Shown here in pieces: positions 1 through 7,976 of a stretch of 44,963 nucleotides of DNA (within the stretch, counting starts at the first letter, position 1; each line of letters starts with the position of its first letter). The translations under genes and the position numbers were made by a program. This DNA comes from CAYRMN01 sp964425575. GTDB lineage: Bacteria > Patescibacteriota > Patescibacteriia > 2-12-FULL-60-25. The notes under the pieces are model-generated. The model worked only from the letters and a program-made list of their open reading frames with translations, was not told the DNA's origin and searched no databases. The DNA is taken from positions 1-44,963 of the forward strand of contig CAYRMN010000006.1 in NCBI GenBank assembly GCA_964425575.1. The letters run 5' to 3'.

Positions 1-54
1 AGCGCTCCCCTCCGAAGGGAGAGGTCAGACGTTCGAATCGTCTGGGGTGCACCA
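1..54 (+). tRNA. tRNA-Arg (anticodon CCG), 3' part, truncated by the window start
   Basis: The visible part folds as an anticodon arm (stem CTCCC at 5-9 with GGGAG at 17-21, seven-base loop at 10-16), a five-base variable loop, a T arm (AGACG / TTCGAAT / CGTCT at 27-43), the acceptor 3' strand GGGGTGC at 44-50, discriminator A, and an encoded CCA at 52-54. The anticodon at 12-14 is CCG, which reads CGG arginine codons. The D arm and the 5' acceptor strand lie outside the window. Confidence 0.9.
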
Positions 55-61
55 TGAAAAT

Positions 62-88
62 TCACTCTATCCATGAGTGAGTTTTTTG
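62..88 (+). terminator. Intrinsic terminator after the tRNA
   Basis: CACTC at 63-67 pairs with GAGTG at 75-79 and is followed by a run of Ts. It lies 8 nt after the tRNA CCA end. Confidence 0.65.
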
Positions 89-113
89 TTTTTTGAAAAT
101 TGTTTTTCTTTCT

Positions 114-170
114 AGAAAAACGAAGACCGCCAGAGCGACCTTCGAGCGGGAAGGGGATGCTGTAGCGGTC
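114..170 (-). terminator. Large-loop intrinsic terminator of the 174-890 gene
   Basis: On the minus strand GACCGC (170-165) pairs with GCGGTC (130-125), and a T-rich tract (TTCGTTTTTC) follows. The long loop resembles the terminators after other unknown genes in this window (4050-4111, 7287-7345). Confidence 0.6.
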
Positions 171-173
171 GTA

Positions 174-890
174 CTAGGTTTCTTCAGTGAGTGCGAAATC
201 CATAAATTGCTTCGCGTGGGCAAAGCCTGAGTCAAACAGCGTTCCTGGGAGAACCGGAAAGTAGACAACGCCAATAACAGCGCGCGGATCATCAGATCCT
301 TCCCAGAGTTCTTGCTGTATTTGCTCTGCAAGGAGATAGCGGAATTCAGGAAGGTTTGTGAAGCATCTTCCTTCCGTGATGCGTGCGCGCGTCCATGTGA
401 CATACACCCTTGCTCCATCCGCGTAGAGTAGAAGTGTTCGACCCGGCAGGAGGCGCACTCGATGTCGCCTGTGTATCAAGGTGATACCACGAAGCCCCTG
501 TGGCGCTTCTTTATTTTGAAAGGCGAAGTGCTCATGTGCGAGTTGCTCTTCTCGTCTCGACACTGAGAACGCGTGTTGGACCAAGTTGCGATCTTGCGCA
601 CTCAGGAGTTGTGGCGATTGATCATCTAGTAGATTCCACAGCAGCTCAAGCAGATGTTTGGAGATGCGCTGTTTACAGGTCTTGAGGTTTAGAATGACGT
701 CTCCCGCCTCAGGACCATTTACTCTCACCTCATAGAGTTCATACGTTTCTTCTGAGAAAAAAAGCATGATGTGGCACCAATTTCGTTCGACGCTCTGAAG
801 GACAGAAAGAAGACCTGACACGATAAGACGAGCCAGCCACTCTTCCTGAATATCCCGCAGATCGGCGCTCGCCAAGCGTTCGTCGCTCAT
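174..890 (-). CDS. Hypothetical protein, 238 aa
   Basis: I do not recognise this family. The product is soluble, with no signal peptide or membrane segment, and has a helical first half and a more basic, beta-rich centre around residues 125-165. The ATG at 890 is supported by TAGGAG about 10 nt upstream, a Shine-Dalgarno sequence that most core genes here lack. The gene has its own terminator and faces the 1122 gene across a shared region holding two opposed promoters. It belongs to the set of nine SD-led, largely unknown genes in this window. The reading frame is open throughout and its end matches the terminator position, so it is probably real; the function is unknown. Confidence 0.7.
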   Translation of the reverse strand: MSDERLASADLRDIQEEWLARLIVSGLLSVLQSVERNWCHIMLFFSEETYELYEVRVNGPEAGDVILNLKTCKQRISKHLLELLWNLLDDQSPQLLSAQDRNLVQHAFSVSRREEQLAHEHFAFQNKEAPQGLRGITLIHRRHRVRLLPGRTLLLYADGARVYVTWTRARITEGRCFTNLPEFRYLLAEQIQQELWEGSDDPRAVIGVVYFPVLPGTLFDSGFAHAKQFMDFALTEET

Positions 891-984
891 AGCGATGGTC
901 TCCTATTCAGGTGATGGAAGGAGCGTCTTATCTTGCATGCCTTGCCATGAGTGGAAGGCGATACAAAGAGAAGGATACGCAAAA

Positions 985-1012
985 CGTATATGAAATACAG
1001 CAGGAGCGTCAA
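985..1012 (-). promoter_or_regulatory. Candidate promoter for the 174-890 gene
   Basis: Minus strand: TTGACG (1012-1007), 16 bp spacer, TATACG (990-985). The leader that follows can form the small hairpin ATACG/CGTAT. The -10 is weak, so confidence is moderate. Confidence 0.45.
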
Positions 1013-1033
1013 GATTTTTTGACCCAGTTACGT

Positions 1034-1098
1034 TTGACAGGAGTACAGAAACACGATTATCTTTGGGATCGCTCTTTGGCAAACGGTATGGTGCCGTT
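1034..1098 (+). promoter_or_regulatory. Promoter and leader hairpin of the 1122-2723 gene
   Basis: TTGACA at 1034-1039, a 17-18 bp spacer, and TTATCT/TATCTT at 1057-1063. The leader holds a hairpin, AACGG (1082-1086) with CCGTT (1094-1098), just before the Shine-Dalgarno. The small ORFs that cover this divergent region on both strands are chance frames. Confidence 0.6.
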
Positions 1099-1121
1099 AT
1101 ACACAAAAGGGGAAAGTTCCA

Positions 1122-2723
1122 ATGAACCANNNNNNNNNNTGCGGACCGATTGTTAGCACGCCTCGGTCTGTTGCTCGCGTAACATCGGTGATCGAGGTTA
1201 GCGCGCGTTTGCAGCAGGTGCGACAGGAGGCGCTCTCGCAAAACGGTGAAGGCCCGGAGTTCGTTTTCTACATGTCGCTTCTGCAGCTCGATCCTGTCGC
1301 GGTGAAGAGTTTTGCCCCTGAATTAGATCAAGGGATCAATAATGGTGATGTGAATTTGAGGCCACTGAGCGTATTCTTGAAAGACCATACTCGTTGGGGC
1401 CTCTACAAGGCGTGCGTCTACGCTCGTCGGCAAGAACAGGAGGCAGAGAAAAGATGGCGTGCTTCCTACGATGAAGGCTCCTCACGTGATCTTGCTACAT
1501 GGAGGGAACGCATCTATCGCGCCGCTCATATCCTTTTCGTGCTTGTTGTCGAGGCGCAAGAGGGTGACTGGCGGGCAACGGCTCGCTATGTGATTTCCAA
1601 CTGCGGGAATGATGAACGGCTGCAACAAGCCTATCGTCCCTATGCGTCCGCTCCTCGCGCCGCATCGTTGGTGCGTGAGCACTCGGTTATCAGCCTGTTT
1701 GATGGCTATGACGCATCATCTGATCAGGAGCGATATGACTACGCGACCACATGGTGTACGGGTCAGATTTCACACAGCTCCAACGACGTTGTGACGGTTG
1801 AGCTATGCATAAGTCAGCTTCTCGAAGCGTTGTATGCGGCAGAGAAGCGGGGATACGATACGCAATTCGTTGCCGACCTGCTCTATACCTATCAACTCAA
1901 ACTTGCCGAGCTGGATGGATCTACTGACCACAGGCAGGCTGGGTATGCCGCAGAGCGAGCGGCCCGTATTGCTCAGCTCTTCAATCTATCTGCTCGAAGT
2001 ATTCACACAGCTGTTCAGGTGGCTCTTGAGGAATATCGGTCCGTTCCGCGGGAGAAGTGGGAAGCGTACGAGTACGGGGTCGGTTCGGATTTACTGCGAC
2101 TTGCCACGAACTGGATCCTTAAGCCAGAGGACCATCAAAATATCTGCGATTTGGTACGGCGCAATTATGAGCGTGATTGGTATCGTTTGCAGCCTGCCCT
2201 GCAGGAATGCGAAGCGCCGGCTACGGCGGAAGAAAAGTCCGCGCTACGTCCGTTATCTAAGGCGCCTATCTATCTCTCAGACTGGATGAAGAAGTTTCTC
2301 CGCGACTTTTCCTCCGAGAACATCGCTCGGTATATCCGTGTCGGTATTGCGGAATGTGCGCGTCATCAGACGCAGCTTTGTTCCACGGAGCCTATCGAAA
2401 GCTGTGGAATGAGTCAGGATCAAGATATCCGAGAGATGTTGGGAACCTGCGCTCAGGCGTATATCGTTGCAGCCGCGCTTCGCAATGGAGCGGATGAGCG
2501 TCAGGCGCTCGCACAGCAGGCTCTGCGATTTTACTTCGTGCAGGCGGAGAGCACGCAGCAGTATGCAAAGATGCTACTCCAGCAAGACCAGAAAGAAGCT
2601 CCAGATTGGTTTCATATCTCGCACTCCATTGCGTTGGATGCAATCCTGATCGCCAATTCTGAAGGTCTCGCCGGAGAAGTCACTCGTTTTCGGCCTTTCC
2701 TACAAAGTCGTCTCATGCCCTAA
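1122..2723 (+). CDS. Hypothetical protein, about 533 aa, interrupted near its start by an assembly gap
   Basis: This is a large, mostly helical, soluble protein of no family I recognise. No signal peptide or membrane segment is visible. The proposed ATG at 1122 follows AAGGGGAAAG at suitable SD distance and lies 59 nt after a good -10 box. Codons 3-6 fall in the ten-N gap at 1130-1139. The frame stays open if the gap is really ten bases, but the gap length may be arbitrary, so the N-terminus is provisional. The body from about residue 15 is one clean frame ending at TAA 2721-2723, with a strong terminator 7 nt later. It is divergent from the 174-890 gene and shares its SD-led, single-gene organisation. 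Confidence 0.75.
   Translation: MNXXXXCGPIVSTPRSVARVTSVIEVSARLQQVRQEALSQNGEGPEFVFYMSLLQLDPVAVKSFAPELDQGINNGDVNLRPLSVFLKDHTRWGLYKACVYARRQEQEAEKRWRASYDEGSSRDLATWRERIYRAAHILFVLVVEAQEGDWRATARYVISNCGNDERLQQAYRPYASAPRAASLVREHSVISLFDGYDASSDQERYDYATTWCTGQISHSSNDVVTVELCISQLLEALYAAEKRGYDTQFVADLLYTYQLKLAELDGSTDHRQAGYAAERAARIAQLFNLSARSIHTAVQVALEEYRSVPREKWEAYEYGVGSDLLRLATNWILKPEDHQNICDLVRRNYERDWYRLQPALQECEAPATAEEKSALRPLSKAPIYLSDWMKKFLRDFSSENIARYIRVGIAECARHQTQLCSTEPIESCGMSQDQDIREMLGTCAQAYIVAAALRNGADERQALAQQALRFYFVQAESTQQYAKMLLQQDQKEAPDWFHISHSIALDAILIANSEGLAGEVTRFRPFLQSRLMP
1130..1139. other. Assembly gap (10 N)
   Basis: Ten undetermined bases, probably a scaffold join of uncertain true length. The gap falls at codons 3-6 of the gene starting at 1122. 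Confidence 0.95.
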
Positions 2724-2729
2724 CCACTC

Positions 2730-2780
2730 GCCTCCGAAGCCACGGCTCGCCTCCCCCGTGTTCCTCGGAGGCATTTTTCG
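2730..2780 (+). terminator. Intrinsic terminator of the 1122-2723 gene
   Basis: GCCTCCGA at 2730-2737 pairs with TCGGAGGC at 2765-2772 and is followed by ATTTTTCG. Confidence 0.8.
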
Positions 2781-2805
2781 TATAAAAAATGAAAGGAAAC
2801 TTAGC

Positions 2806-2862
2806 TTGACAAAGTAGAGCAAATATGTTTATATACAGCCACGTAACCGCCATTTTCGGCGG
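2806..2862 (+). promoter_or_regulatory. Strong promoter and leader hairpin of the 2882 gene
   Basis: TTGACA at 2806-2811, 17 bp spacer, TTATAT at 2829-2834. The leader has CCGCC (2847-2851) pairing with GGCGG (2858-2862), directly before the AGGGAGGA Shine-Dalgarno at 2869-2876. The 7834 gene has the same TTGACA-17-TTATAT promoter. Confidence 0.75.
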
Positions 2863-2881
2863 ATGAACAGGGAGGATTTCG

Positions 2882-4018
2882 ATGCTCTTTTCCATGAATA
2901 TCTCGAGGATGTTCGCTGCCGTGCTCGCGTTGGCGCTGACCTGCCTCTCCACGGGGCGTGTCGCCGAGGCAGCACCGCCACAACCGACCTCGCCAGGGTC
3001 AGCGGCATCGGGAGCACACGGCGATCTGCCGAAACCGCCCCTGTCGGTCCCGAAACCCGCCGCTCCGAAGCCGCCGCCGTCTGCCAAGACGCCGCCGGCG
3101 AAGCCCGCTCCGAGCGTCAGCCCGCTCCCGGTTGCGGCGCCACAAGTGGATCCGCTCGTGGATCCATTCAGGAAGCGCTACAACGGGCTTGTTGCAGGAG
3201 ACTACGGTGCCATCAAGGCGTCGACGAACCTTCTGTACGGTCTGGTTGGAACCTACGATGAGTGGAAGACCGTCGACCGGATTCTCCTGGCGGGCATGCC
3301 GAACAAGCAGCATTGGAAGCCTGCTCCGTACATGCTGGCCGTCATCAACGACCTCGAGCGCTCGATGTGCCAGGATATTTACGGGTACAGTGGATATTTG
3401 GAGGGTGTGACCCAAGAGGAGCGTGAGAAGAAGCGTGAAGTGTGCCAGTCCCGTTGGGAGGGACACCACAAGGTCACGGGAGCTCTCTTGGCCTACGTGT
3501 ACGTGAAGGAGAACGCTGCACACTTCACGTCGAACGATGGTGTCATAGCGCTCAACATCGCGCACAAGGCGCTCGCGACCGTGCATGAGCTTAGTGGGGC
3601 TGCTGATCTGGGGGCCTGGATCCAGGCCAAGCTCAACGATCAGGGCAAGGCTGATGCCAAAGCTCTGTTCACCGCAGAATACGTGGCTCCCGATTATCGG
3701 TCGGCCGCCATCGACGCCTGTCGCTACGATCTTGACGCCGCCTCGCTCGAGAAGGCGCTCAACGGTCTCGCGGCTGCCGGCAAGTCCAGTGACGAGGATC
3801 CGCGCTGGACGAAGTGGAAGGTCGATGCCCTCGCCGCGCGCAAGGCCGGCAAGTCCTGCTGGGACATTGGCTGGCGCTACCTCAGCGCCGAGACCGAATG
3901 CAAGGACAATAGGGTGCGCATCTACTATACGGACGAGGATGCATGCCAGCTCACAGGTCCGGTTGTTCTGGAGTTTCCGAACGACCGGACGAAGGCTCGA
4001 CAACTCGACATCTACTGA
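2882..4018 (+). CDS. Secreted Pro-rich, six-cysteine hypothetical protein, 378 aa
   Basis: The N-terminus is a typical signal peptide: basic start, hydrophobic core at residues 10-22, and an AEA-A cleavage site near 30. A Pro/Ala/Lys-rich low-complexity linker runs to about residue 90, then a folded domain to the end. The mature part has six cysteines (in MCQD, VCQS, ACRY, SCWD, ECKD, ACQL contexts), enough for three disulfides outside the membrane. The start is fixed by a perfect SD 5 nt before the ATG, with a consensus promoter upstream and its own terminator downstream. GC content is visibly higher than in the flanking core genes. I do not recognise the domain. The 348-residue antisense frame over this gene is a GC-driven shadow. 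Confidence 0.8.
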   Translation: MLFSMNISRMFAAVLALALTCLSTGRVAEAAPPQPTSPGSAASGAHGDLPKPPLSVPKPAAPKPPPSAKTPPAKPAPSVSPLPVAAPQVDPLVDPFRKRYNGLVAGDYGAIKASTNLLYGLVGTYDEWKTVDRILLAGMPNKQHWKPAPYMLAVINDLERSMCQDIYGYSGYLEGVTQEEREKKREVCQSRWEGHHKVTGALLAYVYVKENAAHFTSNDGVIALNIAHKALATVHELSGAADLGAWIQAKLNDQGKADAKALFTAEYVAPDYRSAAIDACRYDLDAASLEKALNGLAAAGKSSDEDPRWTKWKVDALAARKAGKSCWDIGWRYLSAETECKDNRVRIYYTDEDACQLTGPVVLEFPNDRTKARQLDIY

Positions 4019-4049
4019 TCCCGCGCCTCTGACCGGAGGCGCCACGCTC

Positions 4050-4111
4050 GCACTCGTGCGACGATCGAAGCATTCTCTTGAACGCTTCGGCGTCGAGCGA
4101 GTGCTTCTTTC
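4050..4111 (+). terminator. Long-hairpin intrinsic terminator of the 2882 gene
   Basis: GCACTCG from 4050 and CGAGTGC ending at 4104 close a long imperfect hairpin whose arms also pair inside (GACGATCGAAG with CTTCGGCGTC). TTCTTTCGTT follows. A separate GCGCCTC/GAGGCGC hairpin lies just upstream at about 4023-4042. Confidence 0.65.
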
Positions 4112-4171
4112 GTTACAAAGAAAACGTGTATACTAAAAATACAGGAGTTTTATTCCTCAACTTCTATTGGT

Positions 4172-4483
4172 ATGTCTACATTTGATGAGCTTGATCGTCG
4201 GTTGCGGGAGACTGATCGCGTATTTGATCATGTCTACGAGGAGAAAAAACGCGAGACCTCGGACGAGCGCGCTCGGCTGGAGCGGGAATGGGCTGAGATG
4301 GAGGCTCGAGAGCGCGAGCTGGAGGAGCGAAGCACGACTGCGCGTCGGATGCATGACAATGCAAGCAGCAAACTGCAATATATGCGCGACAATATCGAAG
4401 CAATCACTGAGCGTGATGAGTATGATCTTGAAGCAGCGACGACAGGCTTTGAGCGCGTGATTGAAGAGCTGCGGAGATTTTAA
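4172..4483 (+). CDS. Small charged coiled-coil protein, 103 aa
   Basis: The protein is almost entirely Glu/Arg-rich helix, and residues 15-60 have heptad-like spacing typical of a coiled coil. There is no signal peptide or membrane segment. A TATACT box at 4129-4134 lies about 37 nt before the ATG, and no convincing SD is present. The stop codon overlaps the end of the convergent proS gene (stops at 4481-4483 and 4480-4482). It could be a structural or scaffolding protein, but no family is recognised. Confidence 0.6.
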   Translation: MSTFDELDRRLRETDRVFDHVYEEKKRETSDERARLEREWAEMEARERELEERSTTARRMHDNASSKLQYMRDNIEAITERDEYDLEAATTGFERVIEELRRF

Positions 4484-5901
4484 TAGGCTTGAGCAAAGTA
4501 CCACTTTTCCGTGGCTGGTTTTCCGCAATAGATACAAGTACCTTCTCCAATATCATTGGTAAAGCATCGCGTGGTGGCTTTTGTTTCTTCTTTGATGGAT
4601 TTCTCACAGGCAGGGCTCCCGCACCAGAATGCCTTCAGAAACCCTCGTGTGGTGTTCATCCCTTCCTTGAAGGCCTCATAGGTTTCAACCGTATGCAGGT
4701 TGTCTGCAAGGAGCTTTTCTGCTTGGCGAAACAGTTCTGTTTGAATGTTGGTTAAGCAATTTCCCGCTTCTTGTACGAGACTTGTCAGCGCAACCGTCAT
4801 TGCTTCCCCGGTATCACGACGAACCATTTTGACGGCACCCGCCTCTAATTCACGCTTGCCGATTTCAATGCGAAGCGGCACGCCCTTGAGTTCCCATTTA
4901 TTGATTTTCCAACCGATTGATTCATTATCCTGTTCATCAATTTTGACGCGATAGCCCGCTTCTTCAAGTTGCGCGGCGAGTGTTGTACAGCCAGCAAGAA
5001 TCTCATCTTCTAAACGCACCGGTAGAATAACGATTTGTGTTGGGGCAAGTTTTGGAGGTAATCGCAAGCCTTTGTCGTCACCATGAACTAAAATGAGTCC
5101 GCCAATGGAGCGCGTTGAAAGTCCCCAGCTCGTTTGCCAGACGTGTTTCAACGTTCCATCTTTATCTTGAAATTCAATACCGAATGACTTGGCAAAGTTT
5201 TGACCTAGGTCGTGTGATGTGCAGCTCTGAAGTGCCTTGCCTTCAGGCATCATCATTTCATAGGTCATGGTCATATCTGCCCCAGCGAATTTTTCTGCAT
5301 CAGATTTTTTTCCGAGAAGACCCGGAATCGCAAAAATGTCTCGATAGAGTTTGGCGTACGTTTCAATAGCCCAGCTTACCGTAGCAAGTGATTCTTCGTG
5401 AGTCGCATGAGCTGTGTGTCCTTCTTGCCACAAGAATTCACTTGTCCGCATGAATAGGTAGGTTCGTTTTTCCCAGCGCACGACGTTGTTCCATTGGTTG
5501 ATTTGTAGCGGAAGGTCACGCCACGACTTGATCCATTTGGCATACGTGTCGTACATGATGGTTTCGCTGGTTGGTCGAACCACGAGGCGTTCTTGCAGGA
5601 CTTCATTCCCACCAATCGTAACGACGGCGAGTTCTGGTGAAAAACCTTCCACATGTTCCTTCTCGCGATTCAACAGAGACTCAGGAATGAGCATTGGAAA
5701 ATAGGCATTTTCAACACCATGCTTTTTGATCTCTTTGTCGAGCTGACGTTGAATTTCTTCCCAGATGGCATAGCCATACGGTCGCAAAATCATGGTGCCT
5801 TTGGCTGGACCATAATCCGCTAGTCCTGCCTGAAGTACGACCGCGTTATACCAGCCGGAGAGATCTTCGGAACGTGAAGGGAGTTGTTTTTGGAATGCCA
5901 T
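4480..5901 (-). CDS. proS: Prolyl-tRNA synthetase, archaeal/eukaryotic (short) type
   Basis: This enzyme charges tRNA-Pro with proline in the cytoplasm. The class II core is complete: motif 2 region with VRPTSET near residues 107-113 and RWEKRTYLFMRTSEF near 141-155, then the anticodon-binding domain. The C-terminal Zn-binding-like extension (CGSPACEK through CIYCGKPA) and the absence of the editing insertion mark the archaeal/eukaryotic-type enzyme rather than the long E. coli type. The frame extends upstream to a TTG at 5940, but that TTG lies inside the -35 box; the ATG at 5901 is 10 nt after a perfect -10. The protein is then 473 aa and the mRNA nearly leaderless. HU and the YmdB-like gene lie upstream on the same strand. 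Confidence 0.95.
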   Translation of the reverse strand: MAFQKQLPSRSEDLSGWYNAVVLQAGLADYGPAKGTMILRPYGYAIWEEIQRQLDKEIKKHGVENAYFPMLIPESLLNREKEHVEGFSPELAVVTIGGNEVLQERLVVRPTSETIMYDTYAKWIKSWRDLPLQINQWNNVVRWEKRTYLFMRTSEFLWQEGHTAHATHEESLATVSWAIETYAKLYRDIFAIPGLLGKKSDAEKFAGADMTMTYEMMMPEGKALQSCTSHDLGQNFAKSFGIEFQDKDGTLKHVWQTSWGLSTRSIGGLILVHGDDKGLRLPPKLAPTQIVILPVRLEDEILAGCTTLAAQLEEAGYRVKIDEQDNESIGWKINKWELKGVPLRIEIGKRELEAGAVKMVRRDTGEAMTVALTSLVQEAGNCLTNIQTELFRQAEKLLADNLHTVETYEAFKEGMNTTRGFLKAFWCGSPACEKSIKEETKATTRCFTNDIGEGTCIYCGKPATEKWYFAQAY

Positions 5902-5911
5902 ATTAAGGTGG

Positions 5912-5940
5912 ATAATAGGTGACGCTGTCTGAATTGGCAA
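5912..5940 (-). promoter_or_regulatory. Promoter of proS giving a nearly leaderless mRNA
   Basis: Minus strand: TTGCCA (5940-5935), 17 bp spacer, TATTAT (5917-5912), then 10 nt to the ATG at 5901. There is no Shine-Dalgarno sequence. Confidence 0.7.
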
Positions 5941-5953
5941 ATCAAATGAGAGG

Positions 5954-6025
5954 TGTCATTCCCGTGAAAACGGGAATCTTGTTCGAGTGGTCTGATGAAG
6001 ATTCCCGCCTGCGCGGGAATGACAC
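5954..6025. repeat. Palindromic intergenic repeat, TGTCATTCCC type
   Basis: TGTCATTCCCG at one end is matched inverted by CGGGAATGACAC at the other, with further internal hairpins. A related copy lies inside a coding sequence at 34706-34772, and a half copy follows khpA at about 18390-18420. Confidence 0.8.
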
Positions 6026-6040
6026 AGGGTAGACGATAAC

Positions 6041-6075
6041 AAAATCACTCCCTATGCAGGAAGTGATTTTTTTTA
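6041..6075. terminator. Terminator of the HU gene, probably bidirectional
   Basis: AATCACTCCC (6043-6052) pairs with GGAAGTGATT (6059-6068), with T tracts on both sides. Confidence 0.7.
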
Positions 6076-6090
6076 TTTTTTGATGTGCGA

Positions 6091-6396
6091 TTACATCGCG
6101 GCTGGAGCCGATGTTTCTTTGTGTTTCAATGCGTCCTTGAGACCCTTCCCTGCCTTAAATTTTGGAACAGTTACAGAAGGGATTTGAATCTTCTGAGTTG
6201 GATTCTGAGGGTTGACGCCTGTACGGCCAGCACGTTGCTTGGCTGAGAAGGCTCCGAAACCGGCAATGTTGACTTCGCCGCCTTTTTTAAGAGTTTCGAC
6301 AACAACTTCAACAAACATTTCAACCATGTCTTCGGCCTGTTTTTTGGTAACACCGACCTTATCTGCCAAGTATGAGATGAGTTCTGCTTTGTTCAT
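6091..6396 (-). CDS. hup: HU-family DNA-binding protein, 101 aa
   Basis: This is a histone-like nucleoid protein that bends and compacts DNA as a dimer. It has the usual HU pattern: N-terminal MNKAELISYLA helices, the GFGAFS turn near residues 46-51, and the beta arm with RAGRTGVNPQNP leading into IPSVTVPKFKAGKGLK. At 101 aa it is a normal HU with a short Ala-rich tail. The ATG at 6396 has no SD and lies about 24 nt after the predicted transcription start. The gene sits between the ymdB-like gene and proS on the same strand and has its own promoter and terminator. Confidence 0.95.
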   Translation of the reverse strand: MNKAELISYLADKVGVTKKQAEDMVEMFVEVVVETLKKGGEVNIAGFGAFSAKQRAGRTGVNPQNPTQKIQIPSVTVPKFKAGKGLKDALKHKETSAPAAM

Positions 6397-6426
6397 AAGA
6401 AAAAATTAATGGATGAGTACATGGGG

Positions 6427-6455
6427 AGTATAGCATTTTTTCGCTTAGACATCAA
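6427..6455 (-). promoter_or_regulatory. Promoter of the HU gene, overlapping the end of the ymdB-like gene
   Basis: Minus strand: TTGATG (6455-6450), 17 bp spacer, TATACT (6432-6427). The -35 box lies in the last codons of the upstream gene. Confidence 0.7.
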
Positions 6456-7254
6456 TCATTTTGCGAATACGGTCAAGATGGATGGCTTTTTTTGTGTTGA
6501 TATCTACTTCAATCAAGATGCCATTTATTTCTGCAACTCCTGATGTTGGAAGGCCATAATTTTGCTGAGATTCGCCTAAAAATCGTTTTATGGCCGACGT
6601 TTTTTCAAAACCAATGACTGAATCATGACAGCCACAGCGGCCAACATCGGTCACATAGGCTGTGCCACCTGGGAGGATCTTAGCGTCAGCTGTGGCTACG
6701 TGGGTATGTGTGCCAACAACTGCGCTGACTTTTCCGTCGGCATAATGCCCTAATGCTTCTTTTTCTGCTGTGGCTTCAGCGTGAAGGTCGATCAGGATGG
6801 CATGCGGCTGGTTCGTTTCATGCTTGGCGAGTAGTGCATCGAGCGCGGTAAACGGAGAGCTGGTTTCTGAATGAGTGAATAATTGTCCCATGAGATTCCC
6901 AACCACGACACGTACTCCATCTTTGATAATCAGAACCGAGTTATTGCCATTTTTCGCGCCTCCATAGTTGGTCGGCACAATCATGCGATTTTTCCATTCT
7001 GGATCTTCAAACAGAGGAACGCCAAGGGGATTGCCCCAAGAATGATTACCGCCAGTAAATGCGTCTACTCCAGCTTGTACGAGCTCCTGTAGGGTTTTCT
7101 GCGTTACGCCCGCGCCATGCGCAAGATTTTCAACATTGGCGATGATAATGTCTGGGCGATGTTTTGTTTTTAATTCAGGCAGAGCTTTGATGAGAGCGGT
7201 TCGGCCAAGCGAGCCGACAATGTCACCAAAAAAGAGGATACGAAAGGAGGGCAT
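6445..7254 (-). CDS. ymdB: YmdB-like metallophosphoesterase (TIGR00282 type), 269 aa
   Basis: The family has a calcineurin-like fold and binds two metals; Bacillus subtilis YmdB hydrolyses 2',3'-cyclic nucleotides. Visible motifs are FFGDIVGS at residues 8-15, an IANVEN metal-site motif, GGNHSW near 68-73, DLHAEAT, and GTHTHV followed by YVTDVGRCG. These match the family in order and spacing, and the length is normal. No SD or clear promoter is seen before the ATG at 7254. In Bacillus ymdB lies beside rny; here rny is on the same strand 3.7 kb upstream, with accessory genes in between. Confidence 0.9.
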   Translation of the reverse strand: MPSFRILFFGDIVGSLGRTALIKALPELKTKHRPDIIIANVENLAHGAGVTQKTLQELVQAGVDAFTGGNHSWGNPLGVPLFEDPEWKNRMIVPTNYGGAKNGNNSVLIIKDGVRVVVGNLMGQLFTHSETSSPFTALDALLAKHETNQPHAILIDLHAEATAEKEALGHYADGKVSAVVGTHTHVATADAKILPGGTAYVTDVGRCGCHDSVIGFEKTSAIKRFLGESQQNYGLPTSGVAEINGILIEVDINTKKAIHLDRIRKMIDV

Positions 7255-7286
7255 AGAAGAATAGTTGGATGGTAGCAGGTTTGTCT

Positions 7287-7345
7287 AAAACGAAAAGCGC
7301 GCCCGTCACGACCGAGAGCAGGGCAATCACGATCGTGACGCGGCT
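7287..7345 (-). terminator. Large-loop intrinsic terminator of the 7364-7834 gene
   Basis: Minus strand: CGTCACGATCG pairs with CGGTCGTGACG across a ~15-nt loop, followed by GGCGCGC and TTTTCGTTTT. Confidence 0.65.
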
Positions 7346-7363
7346 TTTCGGCGCGACGAGGCG

Positions 7364-7834
7364 CTAGGGGCGAGGGGGATGAGCGGAGCCGCTCGTCATC
7401 GGCGTGACCTGGTGTGCGAGGCAGCAGCCTGTGGTGTTGAAGCAGCTCGCGGCGTCACGTTTCTGTGCCATACAGCTCGAGTTCATGGAACAGAAGTAAT
7501 GCTGGCAAGTGTCGGCAACATGGGCGCCGATGACCGTGCCGTCCTCGTCGCTCAGCGTGCCGATGAAGTGGAGACCAGGGTTGTCCTCGATGCTCGTAAT
7601 CGCGATCGGACTGCCCTGATCGCAGACGAAGCCGATGACCTCCGCGCCCTTCTTGCAGCCGACGAGCGGCCGAGCGGGCGGTTGGGGAGCTGCTTCTGTC
7701 TCCTCGAAGAGGGAGTACACGAAGCTGATGAAGGGGAGCGCGACTTGCCAGATGAAGCAGCCAGCCCCAAAAAGGAGCGCTGCGATGGCCAGCGGAACGA
7801 CCCAGTCTGAATTGTTCGGTTTTTTCGGTGCCAT
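7364..7834 (-). CDS. Membrane-anchored eight-cysteine hypothetical protein, 156 aa
   Basis: A short cytoplasmic N-terminus (MAPKKPNNSD) is followed by a hydrophobic segment at about residues 11-42, an acidic/Pro-rich linker, and an outer domain with eight cysteines (GCK, VCD, TCQ, FCS, SCM, SCF and a GCC pair). The even count suggests disulfide bonding outside the membrane. The frame can be read 13 codons further upstream, but the ATG at 7834 has AAAGGA at SD distance, which decides the start. It has a consensus TTGACA-17-TTATAT promoter and its own terminator. I do not recognise the domain; a surface or secreted-type role is inferred from topology only. Confidence 0.75.
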   Translation of the reverse strand: MAPKKPNNSDWVVPLAIAALLFGAGCFIWQVALPFISFVYSLFEETEAAPQPPARPLVGCKKGAEVIGFVCDQGSPIAITSIEDNPGLHFIGTLSDEDGTVIGAHVADTCQHYFCSMNSSCMAQKRDAASCFNTTGCCLAHQVTPMTSGSAHPPRP

Positions 7835-7885
7835 GACGATCGTCCTTTCGTTTAACCCGTGTAGAAACAGCAATATTGCATCGAT

Positions 7886-7914
7886 ATATAAGCAGAAAAC
7901 TAGTGGACTGTCAA
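7886..7914 (-). promoter_or_regulatory. Promoter of the 7364-7834 gene
   Basis: Minus strand: TTGACA (7914-7909), 17 bp spacer, TTATAT (7891-7886), the same boxes as the 2882 promoter. Confidence 0.75.
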
Positions 7915-7938
7915 ACTATCTTTACTTTATAATGATCG

Positions 7939-7968
7939 TTGTCGAGGTTTTTCAAAATGATCTATACT
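7939..7968 (+). promoter_or_regulatory. Leaderless-type promoter of the 7977 gene
   Basis: TTGTCG at 7939-7944, 18 bp spacer, TATACT at 7963-7968, then 8 nt to the ATG at 7977. Confidence 0.65.
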
Positions 7969-7976
7969 CCCATTGT

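Noticed and set aside
903..1241. Open frames on both strands across 903-1241 (112 aa minus, 81 aa plus)
   Set aside because: They run through the N gap and over two opposed promoters and leader hairpins, and show no domain or SD.
2999..4045. 348-aa antisense frame
   Set aside because: It lies opposite a clear signal-peptide gene with promoter, SD and terminator, and is best explained by high GC and codon bias.
5902..5940. TTG start of proS at 5940
   Set aside because: The TTG is part of the -35 box, and the family N-terminus fits the ATG at 5901.
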